Shown: piece after piece, positions 1 to 11,304 of the stretch
Position numbering within the stretch: the stretch's first letter is position 1
Layout: every line of letters starts with the position of its first letter
Source of the DNA: Cucumis sativus
Taxonomy: Eukaryota > Streptophyta > Magnoliopsida > Cucurbitales > Cucurbitaceae
Length of the DNA stretch: 64,000 bases
Assembly: GCF_000004075.3 (NCBI RefSeq)
Contig: NC_026655.2
Span: forward strand, 62,001 to 126,000
Reading direction: 5' to 3'
Translations under genes and position numbers: made by a program
Notes under the pieces: generated by a model
Told to the model about the DNA's origin: nothing
The model's input: the letters and a program-made list of their open reading frames with translations, nothing else
Database searches by the model: none

Positions 1-1138
1 CAGTCAATGAGGAAGAGCTACTACGTACTAATGAAATCAGTTCCTTGTGATCTTTTTGTTCTGAAATACACAATGCAGGCATCATGAGTGCAAACATGGG
101 AGGACCTAAGATGTAGTACAGTACATCATCTGAAACTAATGAAGTGTCATGAAAAACGATAGCACTTAAACAGAGGGTTAAAGCGTTACCAAACTTTCTT
201 CTTTTCATATCACTCTGATCATCAACTCTCCCAATAGTGACCATACAAGGTTTTTCTTGTTCACCTGTAGTGGCAAGATTAGAGCGATTGGGAATTGAAG
301 GGTTGTGACTGGAACCAAGAAGTGGTTTCGCTTCCAAATCTGACAGTATTCAAAATAGGAGATCAGAGATAGTTAAAAAAGTAGCAATAGTAGAAGACAG
401 CGTAAACTAACTAGGCAGAGTATATAACAACCCCCATTGCCATGAATAGGAGAGGTTGATGTAGGCTCAGCCTCCACACATTCGAATCCACAATCCTGAG
501 AACTTCTTGATGGCAAAGTATAACGCGGACCTTGAGAGCGAGCCAACAAAGATTCAGATTCCTGTAACCGCTTCTCTGCTTCCTCTAGCTGCAGAAGTTT
601 TGCAAGTGCATATGAAGTGATACTACTTTTTTCAAAATATTTCTCAAGACCTGACATAAAGCTTGTTCTACGTGCCCTAAAATTAAAAGACATTCAATTC
701 CTGACTTCAAGCAAGTAATATGAATACACAAATACGAAAATAACATTTCTAATACGTGGTTGATAAAAAGGAACCAGTCCAGCATAGATTGAAAGAAATG
801 CGGTGATAAGAGACGAGGTAGTGCGTGGGAGTTGACATTGTTGCCAGTCAGGTATAATGATAATAATTAATAAAAAAAGATGAAGGGTAATAGGAGTAGG
901 AGAATTGACAGGGAAAGGTAGAGGAACAAGAAGTGAAAACCTGACGAGTGTAGTAGGAAATGCGCTGCTGGAGATGGTGGACTTCACGAGTACGATGCTC
1001 GACTAGAGCAATGAGTGTCGCCTCTTGGTCTTCGACGGTGCTATTGCATTCATCTGGAGTTAGGTCTTCCGTAGTGATTTCAGGCGAGTGGGCAAAGCAA
1101 AGTTCCTCCACTTCGGGTTTCTTCACCGGCTGGGTCAT
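1..1138 (-). CDS. Unrecognised coiled-coil protein, 5' part only (gene runs off the left edge)
   Basis: I do not recognise the family. Exon 1 (1138 down to 941) starts with ATG and encodes an acidic N-terminus followed by a heptad-like stretch containing TREVHHLQQRISYYTRQ. A second exon (676-432) encodes EKYFEKSSITSYALAKLLQLE and further coiled-coil-like residues. Exon 3 (339-190) encodes a polar segment ending in DMKRRKF, which looks like a basic nuclear-type signal. Exon 4 (60 down to the edge) continues EQKDHKELISLVR. Exons 2-3 and 3-4 join in phase with GT/AG borders. Exon 1 ends in phase 0 while exon 2 needs phase 2, so a small exon, or an indel in the sequence, is missing between 677 and 940. 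The C-terminus lies outside the window. Confidence 0.6.
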
Positions 1139-2356
1139 TGCGATTCCTCTCTGTTAGCCCTACTCGTTTCCCGCCACCCCTTCTACACTATTTCCCTATT
1201 TGATTTTTATTTTATTTTTTTTAGAAAGAAACCGAATTTAATTTTTAAGTCCAACGGGGAGTTTCGAGTGCATTTGTTTGAAACGCATACATTATACTCT
1301 TTGTTTAAGGTATCGATTTTCTTTTTCTTTTTGCATGCTTCTATTTAGATACACAAAATATTATTTTTTACTTTATACAAACTAGTTTATTATTATATAG
1401 AATACACATTGTTATGAATTTTTATAATATCATCAATTTTAGAGATACTGATATATGATTTCATTAAATCTTGTAAAATACGTTATTTATTAAATAAATT
1501 TAATATTGTCTATAACATGATGTGTGATATTATTTTATGATGTTTTGAAATAAAATTTCATCACTTCAACTAATTTGAGAAAGATCATGGTCATATGTTA
1601 ACTTCAAGATTGAAATAAACTAGTTTTTTTTACCTTGAATTTAATGGTTGGAAAATTAAAATTTTCTTATAAAATTATATTATAAATTTTTACCCATATA
1701 CCCTAACCAAATATACTTAAGATAGTAATTCTTGAAAGAAATTTGAGAGAACTTATATTGATTTTTAGAGAGTAAGAACGTAATCGAGGGTGATTTGAGT
1801 AGAAAATGAAAATAAAAAAATTGAATGCTTAGTTCTGATTACAGGGCAATAAAAAGGCTTTAAATAAGCCGAAAGGTAGGATAAGGGAGGGGGCACGCGT
1901 GTTTAATGTTGTTGGCCCATTTTACCCTCTTAAACTTCAAGGCCCAAGATTACTGAAGAAGAAATCGGCCTAGAAGTACGTGGTTGTGGAGTGGATTTTC
2001 CACCAGATTTTGCCTTTTGCCCATTTGAAAAAGAAGAAAGGGATTGGTTAATTTTGTTGAATTGATTACACGTAAAAAAGAAGAAATTGAAATGAAAAAT
2101 GGTAGAATGTTTCCCACTAGGTCCAGGTCCAACCTCCTCGAAGGGATGTTTTGGCTCGTAATCCTCTTTCTTAAAAAAGAGAACTTAAGCATCGGAGTTT
2201 AGATTAATATAAAGTGGAATCCATTAGCATACATAAGATAATGTTGACACTCTACTTAGGAAGCATTGTAAGTAAAAACACTGGAATACAGAAGGAGGGC
2301 GGGTAGAGGAAGTGTCAAAAGTGAAATGAAACGCAACGAAAGACAGGTGTGAAGTG
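1139..2356. other. Intergenic spacer between the coiled-coil gene and CHLM
   Basis: AT-rich sequence with no ORF that looks like protein. The right part, roughly 2200-2356, is probably the 3' untranslated region of CHLM. The part next to 1139 is the upstream region of the divergently placed coiled-coil gene. Nothing else was recognised. Confidence 0.5.
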
Positions 2357-3410
2357 TCAAGCAGGAACTGCCTCAACCAATGTGGCAAAGTAAAACTGGG
2401 TAGAGATTAGACCTCTCTTCCTTATTTTCCAGCCAGCCCTCCGCAATGCAGTCTCGACGTCGGCCTCAGAGTGCAGATATGCCCTAGTTGCCTTTGAAGG
2501 TCCGGGGAACAACTCTCCCACCCTCTTCAACAAATCGTAGTAAAATGTTTTTGGCGCAAAGCTAATGATTAAACGCTTTTCCGCTAGGGATGCAAGGTGC
2601 GCAATCATTCCGTCTGCCTTGTTCTGGGGGTAGTGTATTAAAACATCTAGACATACCACCGTATCATATTTCCCTTCCAAGCTCTCCAAATCTTTCACTT
2701 CAAATTTTGGCACCACGCCTCCCACAACCTCTTCTTTTGCCTGGAATCACATACCCAATAATTGGATCCACATCATATACAATTCAATCAAATCAGTACA
2801 TTAGTATTATGAGTATGACTGAGAGAAAGGAAGTGCGCACCTTGTTTTCGGCCTCCGCGACCATAGCAGCAGAAATATCGCTAGCGAAGACCATCGCGCC
2901 TTCCTTGGCTAGCGGAATAGATAAGCTACCGGTTCCACAGCCGGCATCGCACACTGTTACTCCTCTCAGTGAGCCCTCGTCTTTCAACATCGCCATCACA
3001 TTCTCCACCGTCTTGGAGTGACCCAACCTAATGTCTCGTTGCACCCGGTTCACATCATCCGTCTCTCCATAAATTTTCTTCCACCTCTGAAACCCCGAAT
3101 TGTTAAAGTATTCCTTCACCACATCCTTGTCGCCACCACCCACCTCTTCGGCCTGCAGGCGGCGGCGTCTCTCCGGATCGGTCAGAGATAGAACGGCAGC
3201 CAGCGCGGCAACCGAACCGCCACCGATGGCTGCAATTGTTGCTCCGTCGACGATGGGAAGTTCGGTAGCTACAGCAGAGACATTAAGATTGAGCGTTCTT
3301 GAAAATTTAATGAGCTTGATAGGTGTTGGGGATAAGAAGAATCTAGAATTTGAGGTAGAATCGGGGTGCAAGCAAAGTGTGGGATATCGAGATAATGCAG
3401 AGTGAGCCAT
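2357..3410 (-). CDS. CHLM: Magnesium protoporphyrin IX methyltransferase, chloroplastic
   Basis: Transfers a methyl group from S-adenosylmethionine to the 13-propionate of Mg-protoporphyrin IX in chlorophyll synthesis, at plastid membranes. Two exons: 3410-2841 and 2740-2357, with a 100-nt GT-AG intron in phase 0, giving 317 residues, close to the usual plant length of about 312. The N-terminal 45 residues are Ser/Thr-rich and poor in acidic residues, as expected of a transit peptide. A hydrophobic stretch GGGSVAALAAVLSL follows. The SAM-binding motif I, DAGCGTGSL, is at about residues 155-163, followed by ASDIS. Later conserved blocks include VVCLDVLIHYPQ and SFAPKTFYYDLLKRVGELFPG, and the C-terminus ends in FYFATLVEAVPA. 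The frame is intact and the start is the first in-frame ATG. I am sure of the family. Confidence 0.97.
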
Positions 3411-3869
3411 GGTTACCGAATAACTGCTCCTTCCGAGCGGCGGTGGCAGGGGAGAAGTATGTGAGGCTGCGTCTAAACTGTGATGAGGAGTGGCTAAGGC
3501 GCAACCCCAAGCTCATCCACACACCTCTTTGTGGATTATCTTTCACCGATTCCCCTGGGTCCCATGCTCACGGTGGCTCATCCTTGCCAAAGAAAAAAAA
3601 ATAATATATGGGCTAAATTATGCAAATTACCCATTTAACTTTGTAACTCGAAAAAAAGTACACTTAAAACAAATGTCTCCCAACCTAACTTAAAAAACAG
3701 TGTTAGAAAAATGTATTTAACTCTTAACACTCAACATCTGTTACAAAAATGTATTTGACTGTTAATCTGCAACATCTATATTCTTTTTATTTATCGGTTA
3801 TTATTTTTAAAAAAATTGTCAAAAATAGGCTAAAAGTAGAGGGATAAAAAAATTTGAAAGAAAAGTTGA
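3411..3869. other. CHLM upstream region with a short direct repeat
   Basis: Contains the CHLM leader and promoter side. Near 3700-3780 there is a two-copy imperfect direct repeat of about 40 nt, each copy holding AAAAATGTATTT followed by an ACT(C/G)TTAA block and CAACATCT. No gene was seen. Confidence 0.4.
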
Positions 3870-6800
3870 TTTGCGAAATTACCCTTCTTTAATTTTACCT
3901 TCTTTCCCTTTTTTTTTTCTCATTTTCTTCTTTTATCTCTTCCTTCCCTTCCATGGCATCCTTATTTTCTCCATCCATCAACTCATTCTTCTTATCACAA
4001 AGGTAAAGGCAATTCTTTCCTTTTCATCATTCTCTATCTTTATCTCCTTTTCCTTCCCTTCATTTATTGTCTTTTTGCTTTTTTCTTTTAGGATTCAACT
4101 GCTTAAATTTCTCCAGTGAGGTTTGGTTGATTTACATTTCTGTTCAATTGCAATTGCATTTTTTTTTTCATATTTTTCCTTGACTGAGATATTTTTACAC
4201 TTGTGTACGGACGTATATGTCATTTATGCATGCAAATGTCAAAGTGGGAAATCTTTGCATATGGCTTGACTTGCCTTTCACCTTGTTCCCTTTGTTAGTG
4301 GCGTTAGTTTTGATTTGTGAAGGATAATTATTATTCTTACTTTTTATATGAGTGAATGAAGCACTTAAATAAGTCGAGAGAATTAAGGCAGGTTGTTGTG
4401 GAGAAGCTTGGTCTCCAACTAAAAGTTATTGCTCCTATCAAATAGAAATTTGTGATTTTGATCAGTTGGGAAGAGAGCGAGGATTGTCAATGCAAAAAGG
4501 TGGGGAGGAGGAATTATAATTTTAAATAGGTTAGCGTCACAAGGAGATGAAATGGCGTAAAGCAATGCAAAACAAGGGTTTACATTTTACACTGAACACT
4601 ACAAGAAGCACTTGCTGCTTCCAATCTCTTTTCGTGATAAATTATTTTGAAAACATTACCATCTTTGCTTGTGTCTTTTTTAACATATTAAACTAATAAT
4701 TTACACTTGTTCTTCTTTTAAAATAGTACTGATAGCCTACTTTTTTTGTATTGAAATTACAAGATACTTGGACCATCCTTCCTTTCTAAGTTTGCTCAAC
4801 AAAGCTGAAGAGTTTGGATTCAACCATCCAAGAGGGGGTTTGACAATTCTCTTCAAAGAAGATGCCTTCATTGATTTCACTTCAAGATTGCATACCTCTT
4901 GAAAAGTAGAGCAAACAAAAGCTACAATTTCCTACCAAAAGAGTGAGGAACAATTTCACCGACTTCTCTTTTCATTCTAGTTTGAGGAGAATCAAAGTAG
5001 AATATCATTGTATATTGATTTTCGATAAACATTTAAGTGTATCAAACTAATTACGCATATTAGTAAAACACAACGTGATGACAAGATTATAGTTTTCTAT
5101 TTTCAAATCTAGATTGGATTTAAGTCTTGAAATTTTTGCAAAACCAAAAGTTGAGTGTTATAAGCCTAATTTATTAAACCTATTATCATAGATGTGTAGG
5201 AAGCTCTACAAATTATAGTGAATGTATGTCAATTACATCAACAAGTTAAGTTATCGTGAATCAAACAATAAACATATAAATATTTTAAATACTAGAGTGT
5301 ATCAAACATCAATCGGTAGATACTTGAAGTAACATTTCAAGTGTATTGGCAATATACGAAAGTATAAACAATTATATATAATGATAATCAACATTTCAAA
5401 TGCATCAACACAATGTCTTACAACTTACAATAATCAACATTCAATAAATGATTTATTTTGGAGTAAAATCACATATTACATTTCAAGGGTATCGAGTGTA
5501 ACAAGTGTTCATCAAAAGTATATTAAATGTATGAAGAAGAATCCAGTGCAACAAAGAGTATCAAAAAGTTTCTTATACATCAATATCAATTATATCAAAG
5601 AGTATTAAGGTGTATCAAATGTATATCAGTAACAAAGGTTATTTATGACATTCTACGTATAGTATACGTGGGCTGAGTTTTATTTTCATAATTTTTGGAG
5701 TGAACATGCTTAATTATTATAACTTGTTTTTGTTTTTTGGAACTGCAAGATACTCCGTTCAATTTTCATAGTTTGCTTGAACACGGACTCCTTTCCATAA
5801 ATAGAATAAAACAGCATTCAACTGTTCTTGGTCTAAAATCGGAAACTAAAAGCAAGTAATACTTAGATCTTTTAATGCAACAGGAAATTCTGTCAATAAT
5901 ACGGGCTTGGGAAAATGTACAGAGAATGGATAAAAATAAATGAAACTTGCACCATGTTTCATTGGTGTGAGGAACTGTAAATCCTTGGGGATCAAATTAT
6001 AATCCCAATCCCACGTTGAGGAAACAACGCTCAACCACTGTTGGATTACTTTTATATCAACATGGAGGAACGCTTTTCACTCTTCTTAACTACCATGAAA
6101 ATGTTTTAGACATTTTCTTTTGCTGGCAGTATGACGAGTCAGGATGTTAAGAGGAAAAAATGAGAATCCTCCCCAAGGTTGAGGAGGAGGGGTGTTAGTT
6201 GTACAGAAGACGCTATTGGAATCCAAATCTTGCTTCTTCATCCAAATGGGAGATTGGAAAAACATGGTAAGGCAGCTCTATGACTTTCCTACTTTGCAAA
6301 TTAATATATACGAAGCCCTCTACATTTATCTCCTCCACCATTAGCCCTTCTAGTTAATATATACAGCATAACACATGCTTTCTTTTTCCGTTGCTTTTAA
6401 TTGTTTATTAATTTGATACTTTTTTATTCTCAAGACATTTCCTCTACTTGGGTCTTGGCCCTTGAATTGTTTCCTTTTCTGTTCAAATATCTTAAATAAT
6501 CTTTCATGCTGTGCGAGTACTAAGGAAAGAACATAACAAAATAATCCCTAGAGAGTTCATTTTAATTTATTGGCTGTAATCCACTTAGCTTGTGGGCCAA
6601 TCCTAAAGTAATTATGATCCCGCAACTCAAAACTCTGATAGCTATGCAAAACTAATTGCATAATGTGTTTTACTACTTCTACTTCTGGGGATGGTTTGGG
6701 AGACGATTGGTCATATGTGTTGATCCTTTGTGGTATTTATATGCAGATTAGTGGTTGATAAGTGAAACAACAATGATGACATTAAATGTGGAGGATATAT

Positions 6801-8880
6801 AGGAAGCAGGGTTGATGATGTGTGTTAAAGGAACAAGTCAGGAGTTGTTAGACGTATAGATAGTTGGGATGATAAGGTGACGGTGTAAATGCAAAGTTGG
6901 TGGTAGGAAGGCTCAGAGTGTATTGCGCTATCAATGGGCCATAACCATAACTTGAGTGTATCAAGCATGAAACTCTCTTTTCTTTGTTGTGATGGGACTG
7001 ATCGATATTTTGTGGATTGTCGGATGTTGAATGAGTCTATTTCATTGTTAGATGTTAAGTAAGATAGTTAGTTAGTTGTTAAGTTATAATAGTTACCTAG
7101 CATAGCAGTGCAGCAGTAGTAGCAGTAGCAGGGTGAATTAATCAATGTAGTATATACTATACTAGTATAAAAATAGATGGTGCGCAAGGGCATGGAAGTG
7201 AGCAAATAAAGTTGGCTCTAAGTAGTAGGTTTTGGGTTTAGGAAGGAAAAGGCAGGGAAGTTTTGTGGGAATGTGTTTCCCATGTGCACGAGTAAGGTGT
7301 GTGCGACATATGAATTAAAGATGAGACTGTTGGTATTGTGTTAGAATGTCCATTGGCCATGCTGAAGCCTGAAAATGAGGAGGGGTCCATGCCATCCTAT
7401 CATAATTATGTTTTGATATTTATGGTTGAAAGAGTGACCCACCGGGTTATTAAGGTTCGAGACAAATGAACATGAACATCATATTTGTCATCATTCCACA
7501 TCACAGAGAGAGGAGCATTTTTTTCAATGCAAATCGTTTTGCTGTAAATAATAGTAATTTTGTTAGTACAGTGAGATGAGATGAATGTTGTGTGGGGAAG
7601 CGGAACGGGAAATGTTTGGTCATTTTAGCAACGGGAAAAGTAAGTTTCTTTCCCTCTTTTTCTGTGGATAAAGAAAAGAGTCACAAATTAATAGTAATGT
7701 GGTTGGTAGATAGAACAGCAGAGGAGGTGAGATCAACTATGATTGTTGAATTGAGGCTCTAATTAACAGTTACTACATTGTGCGTGTTGTAGATTTCACG
7801 ATTAAGATTGTTCAATGCAATTGGAGGCCTTTCTTCTTATTATTTTTCCATAAAAATGATAGTATACTGTTAATGTAAAATGAAAAAAAAGTACAGGGAG
7901 ATGGCTGGATGTTGGCAAAAGAGGTGTTATTAGAGCCACAGAAGGGGTGAAATGTGAGTATGGTAAGGAGCCATGATTGTGATCGACAGTGCAATCATTT
8001 CACACGTGGGGTATATATATATGTAATATCTTCCCTTCTCTATAATATGATATTGAAAAGGATGGTTTAACCTCCAAAGTTGAAATTTAAATTTATGGGG
8101 AGTTATGTTTTCTGCTCTGTTTGTTTAGTTTAGTATTAGGAATTAGTCGAGTTGTGGTTGATTTTCTTATAGGGATAGTAAGTTTTATGTTTGGTCCAAG
8201 TCACCTAGTGTTGCTTTTGGTGGGAAGGGAGATATCCATTGACATTGTGTGAATAAATGGTAATGTTTAGCAGTGAAAATCACAAATCAGTAAAACTTGC
8301 GAGGCAACGGATGACAGATGAAACAGGGCGGGTTGGACAAAGCTATTTCTTTCTGGTGTGTTTCGTTTGTTATAAAGTAAGAGTGAGGTTGAAAATATCA
8401 GACAAGGTAGACTATATTTTCAAATATGAATATGATGGTTTTCTAACAAGTGTAGTGGAGAATTGAAATGGAATGTGTAATTACGTGGCACATCAAAACA
8501 AGGTCCTTGGTCCAACCAAACTTTGTCAGACCCCTTTCTTCATTATTCAACTTTATTTCGTTTTCTCTTGGGGAACGAGAAGGATTAATTTGTAGTCACG
8601 GTTGACTCATTTGTTTGGAATATATTTTTGTTGAAAAGTAGACAATGGTTGCTTTTCTTAACAAGAGGGTGGATCTCCAGCTTTGACCTCACCCATTTCA
8701 GTTTCTTTAGTGATTGTTTATTTTTGTTAAAAAAGAAAAAGAAGGAAAGACTTAAGAGGTGAGGTGGGGAAGGGATTCAGGATTCATGTGTTGGTCTTGG
8801 TTGGGGTGGGCGGCTGTAGGGTACCAACCAAAGCCAAATGCAACGTGTTCCCTGCCCCTATATGTGGCTATTTTTTCTGA
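3870..8880. other. Long AT-rich stretch without a recognised gene
   Basis: No ORF longer than about 80 codons and none with recognisable protein character. At 3880-4120 lies a pyrimidine-rich block that ends in AAAG|GTAAAGG and is followed by a TTTTAG acceptor-like site, resembling a transcribed leader with an intron. At 5037-5640 the motif GTGTATCAA(A) recurs in degenerate form. The rest is unassigned. A non-coding RNA or very decayed transposon sequence would both fit. Confidence 0.35.
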
Positions 8881-8889
8881 AAGAAAGGA

Positions 8890-8925
<36 letters not shown>

Positions 8926-8928
8926 AAT
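8881..8928. repeat. (GAAA)n microsatellite
   Basis: About twelve tetranucleotide units of GAAA/AAAG, nearly perfect. Confidence 0.9.
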
Positions 8929-11304
8929 GGGGAATAGAAAAAAAGAGAAAAAAAATTGTAACAGCGAATTAAAAAGTTCCACAGTTGAGTAGGCTCAAAG
9001 GCTAACTAGGATGGGTGAGTGGGAGCACGTGTTGGTGGTCTATTGGTTGATGCTTAAAGAATCTTCTTTTTTTTTTTTTATAAAGTTGGTAAACTGAATT
9101 GAATTTTGGATTTGAAGTCCGTGGATTTCGCCACACTAATCAACTGCATCTGCATTACACTAGGCCCAATTGAAGCCTGTGCCGGGAAGCTTTTATTAGC
9201 CTGACGCATAGAAGAGAGAGAGAGAGAGAGAGGGTTTAAGGGTTTATGGGTCTGGATATCTGAAATCTAATATCTATCTACCCAATATAAAAGAGAAGAA
9301 GGCAAAGCAAAAGAGGCCAGGAGATTGTTGTGGAATTGTGACTTACTGACTTAAGTGGTTTGGGAGTCAAAATAGCAGTGTTGAGGAGAGAGGAGGCAGG
9401 GCCCACTTCGTTGTGGTTATATTTGTTGTCATTGGGAAGCTCACAGTCACAGCTCACCCTAATTCAATAACTAACTAACTAACTAAGGTCTTGTTTTTTA
9501 AGCATATGCTTATGTGTTTTGTTACTACCTACTCCACTAAGCTTCTCTTTTAATTTGCACAAGTCATGGTGTTGTGATTTTTACTAAATTTTTGTATATA
9601 AAAAAGTTATAATTAGAATGAAGTGAAATGTACATCTATTAATAAAGCTTAGGTTTAGGATGTGGTGTATGTGAAATATTAACATTGATGAGGTCTTTAT
9701 TTTTATTTTTTTATAAAAAAGAGATGTGTATATATATATATATATAAAAGATTGATGGGTGGGGTGGATCCCACCCAAGGCATGATGATGATGATGGTCA
9801 TCCTCAATTGAGCAGTCGTCCGTACGCTTACTTTGTTGTTTCAGCTCGTGACCCCTTCCTTTTCCTTCTTCAAGGCAAAGGGCCCTCCCATCCTCTCCTA
9901 TGCTTCTCCCTTTATGTGCACAGCCACAGGCTCACAGCCCCCCTCTCTTTCTTTAGTTCCCTACATCCTCTATTCTTCATTCCATTCAATTTAAACTAAA
10001 TTACATTTACCCCTTTCTTTGTATTACAAAATTAATTTATATTGTCTTCATGAATTACCATTACAAAGAAACAGGGTTGCGAAAAAGAGGCTACAAATTA
10101 TTGTTATTATTATTTTTTTAAAAGAAAAAAAGAAAGAAAGAAAGAAAGAAAAAAGAAGTGAAGGGGGGACAAAGATTCCAACTCTATTTTGTTGCTTTAG
10201 GCCATACACAGCACACCAGCTCTTTCATTACCCAACACACTTGGGTCCCACTCTCCAGATTGACACGTGACCCTCAAATATTTAACTCTCTTCTCTATCT
10301 TTGCTACAAGTGCGGGCAGCGAGGGGAGTTTTACCTTTTACCCTTACAATTATTGCGTATTTGCAAGTTTAATAATGAATTAGTCATACCATTAGATCAG
10401 TTTTTTTTTTTTTTTTTTTTTTTTGTGGGAGGGGGAGAAATCCAACCTCCATCAGTAGTACAAGCTCAGTTATACTCGTTACTTTTATTTTCAGTGTCAA
10501 CAAAAAAAAAAAAGGACTCTTTATTGAACTGTTTGATAAACATTAAACATAGCAGATTATATTATATTATATTCTCAGGATCTCTCTCTATATACAGATT
10601 TGAATTTTTAATTCCAAAACGATGTTTTAAAGATAGAGGCAGCCCACATACGTATGGTAATGCCTTTGTCCCCAAAAAACAAAAAAAAGAAAGAGAGAGA
10701 GAAAGGAGTTTAGTTAAGTAAGGTTAGCGTGAAAAGGGGAGGGGTAGTTGAGAAGTAAGGGAGTGACACATGTTAAGCATCCAATCCAACGTTGCCCGTA
10801 GATACCACGACAAACCCATTCCCACGTTTCTATTCTATCGTAATTACTATTTTCTCTTACAACGCCGTTACCCTATCACACGCCGACACCTCCTAACGCC
10901 GTCTCTCTTTCCTTCAAAATTATTGCCTTTCCTTCTCTCTCCTTCCTTCCTTCACCCATTTCCTTTCCAATTCACCCCACTCCTCTCTGCCTCTTCTTAC
11001 CCAATTCACCCTCCTAATTCCATCCATATTCCATCCTACTACTGTTTCAGACAGTTGTAGAGAGAAATCCCAAGTTCATGCTCAGCCCAGTTGCAGATGG
11101 CCACCGTATCCCCACCCACAATCTAGAGTTTCCTTCCATCCGATTACCCTTTTAACTCTCTCTCTCTCTCTCTCTCATGGGGATTCTCTCATCTTTCCTC
11201 CTTACTACCTAGGGTTTTCCACCTTCCTTCTCTTCTTTCCCGCTTTTGCATGACACTTACCAATTCCCTACCTACCTCCGAGATCTGTCATCAGATTCCC
11301 TAGA
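8929..11304. other. Upstream region and leader of the ARF2-type gene, rich in simple repeats
   Basis: Holds a (GA)n run at 9211-9233, (TA)n at 9727-9747, a second GAAA cluster at about 10121-10160, a 24-nt T run at 10401-10424 and a CT run at 11154-11176 just before the coding region. GA/CT runs are common in plant promoters and leaders. From about 10800 the sequence is C/T-rich, fitting a 5' untranslated leader. Four ATGs precede the main start (11078, 11097, 11177, 11246). Confidence 0.5.
11078..11304 (+). promoter_or_regulatory. Upstream open reading frames in the ARF2 leader
   Basis: Four ATGs lie before the main start: 11078-11155 (25 codons plus stop), 11097-11126 (9 codons plus stop), 11177-11212 (11 codons plus stop), and one at 11246 that reads past the main ATG in another frame. 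They matter only if transcription begins upstream of them, which the pyrimidine-rich leader suggests but does not prove. uORFs in the leaders of some ARF genes are known to lower translation. Confidence 0.45.

Noticed and set aside
8752-8992. Overlapping ORFs on both strands around the GAAA microsatellite
   Set aside because: They are produced by the repeat itself (KERKKERKK and SFFLSFFLS) and have no other protein character.
10158-10721. A 187-codon plus-strand ORF
   Set aside because: It reads through a 24-nt T run and simple repeats. Composition is low-complexity and no conserved segment is visible.
10770-11060. A 96-codon ORF before ARF2
   Set aside because: It lies in the C/T-rich leader and its Ser/Pro/Leu bias follows from pyrimidine content.
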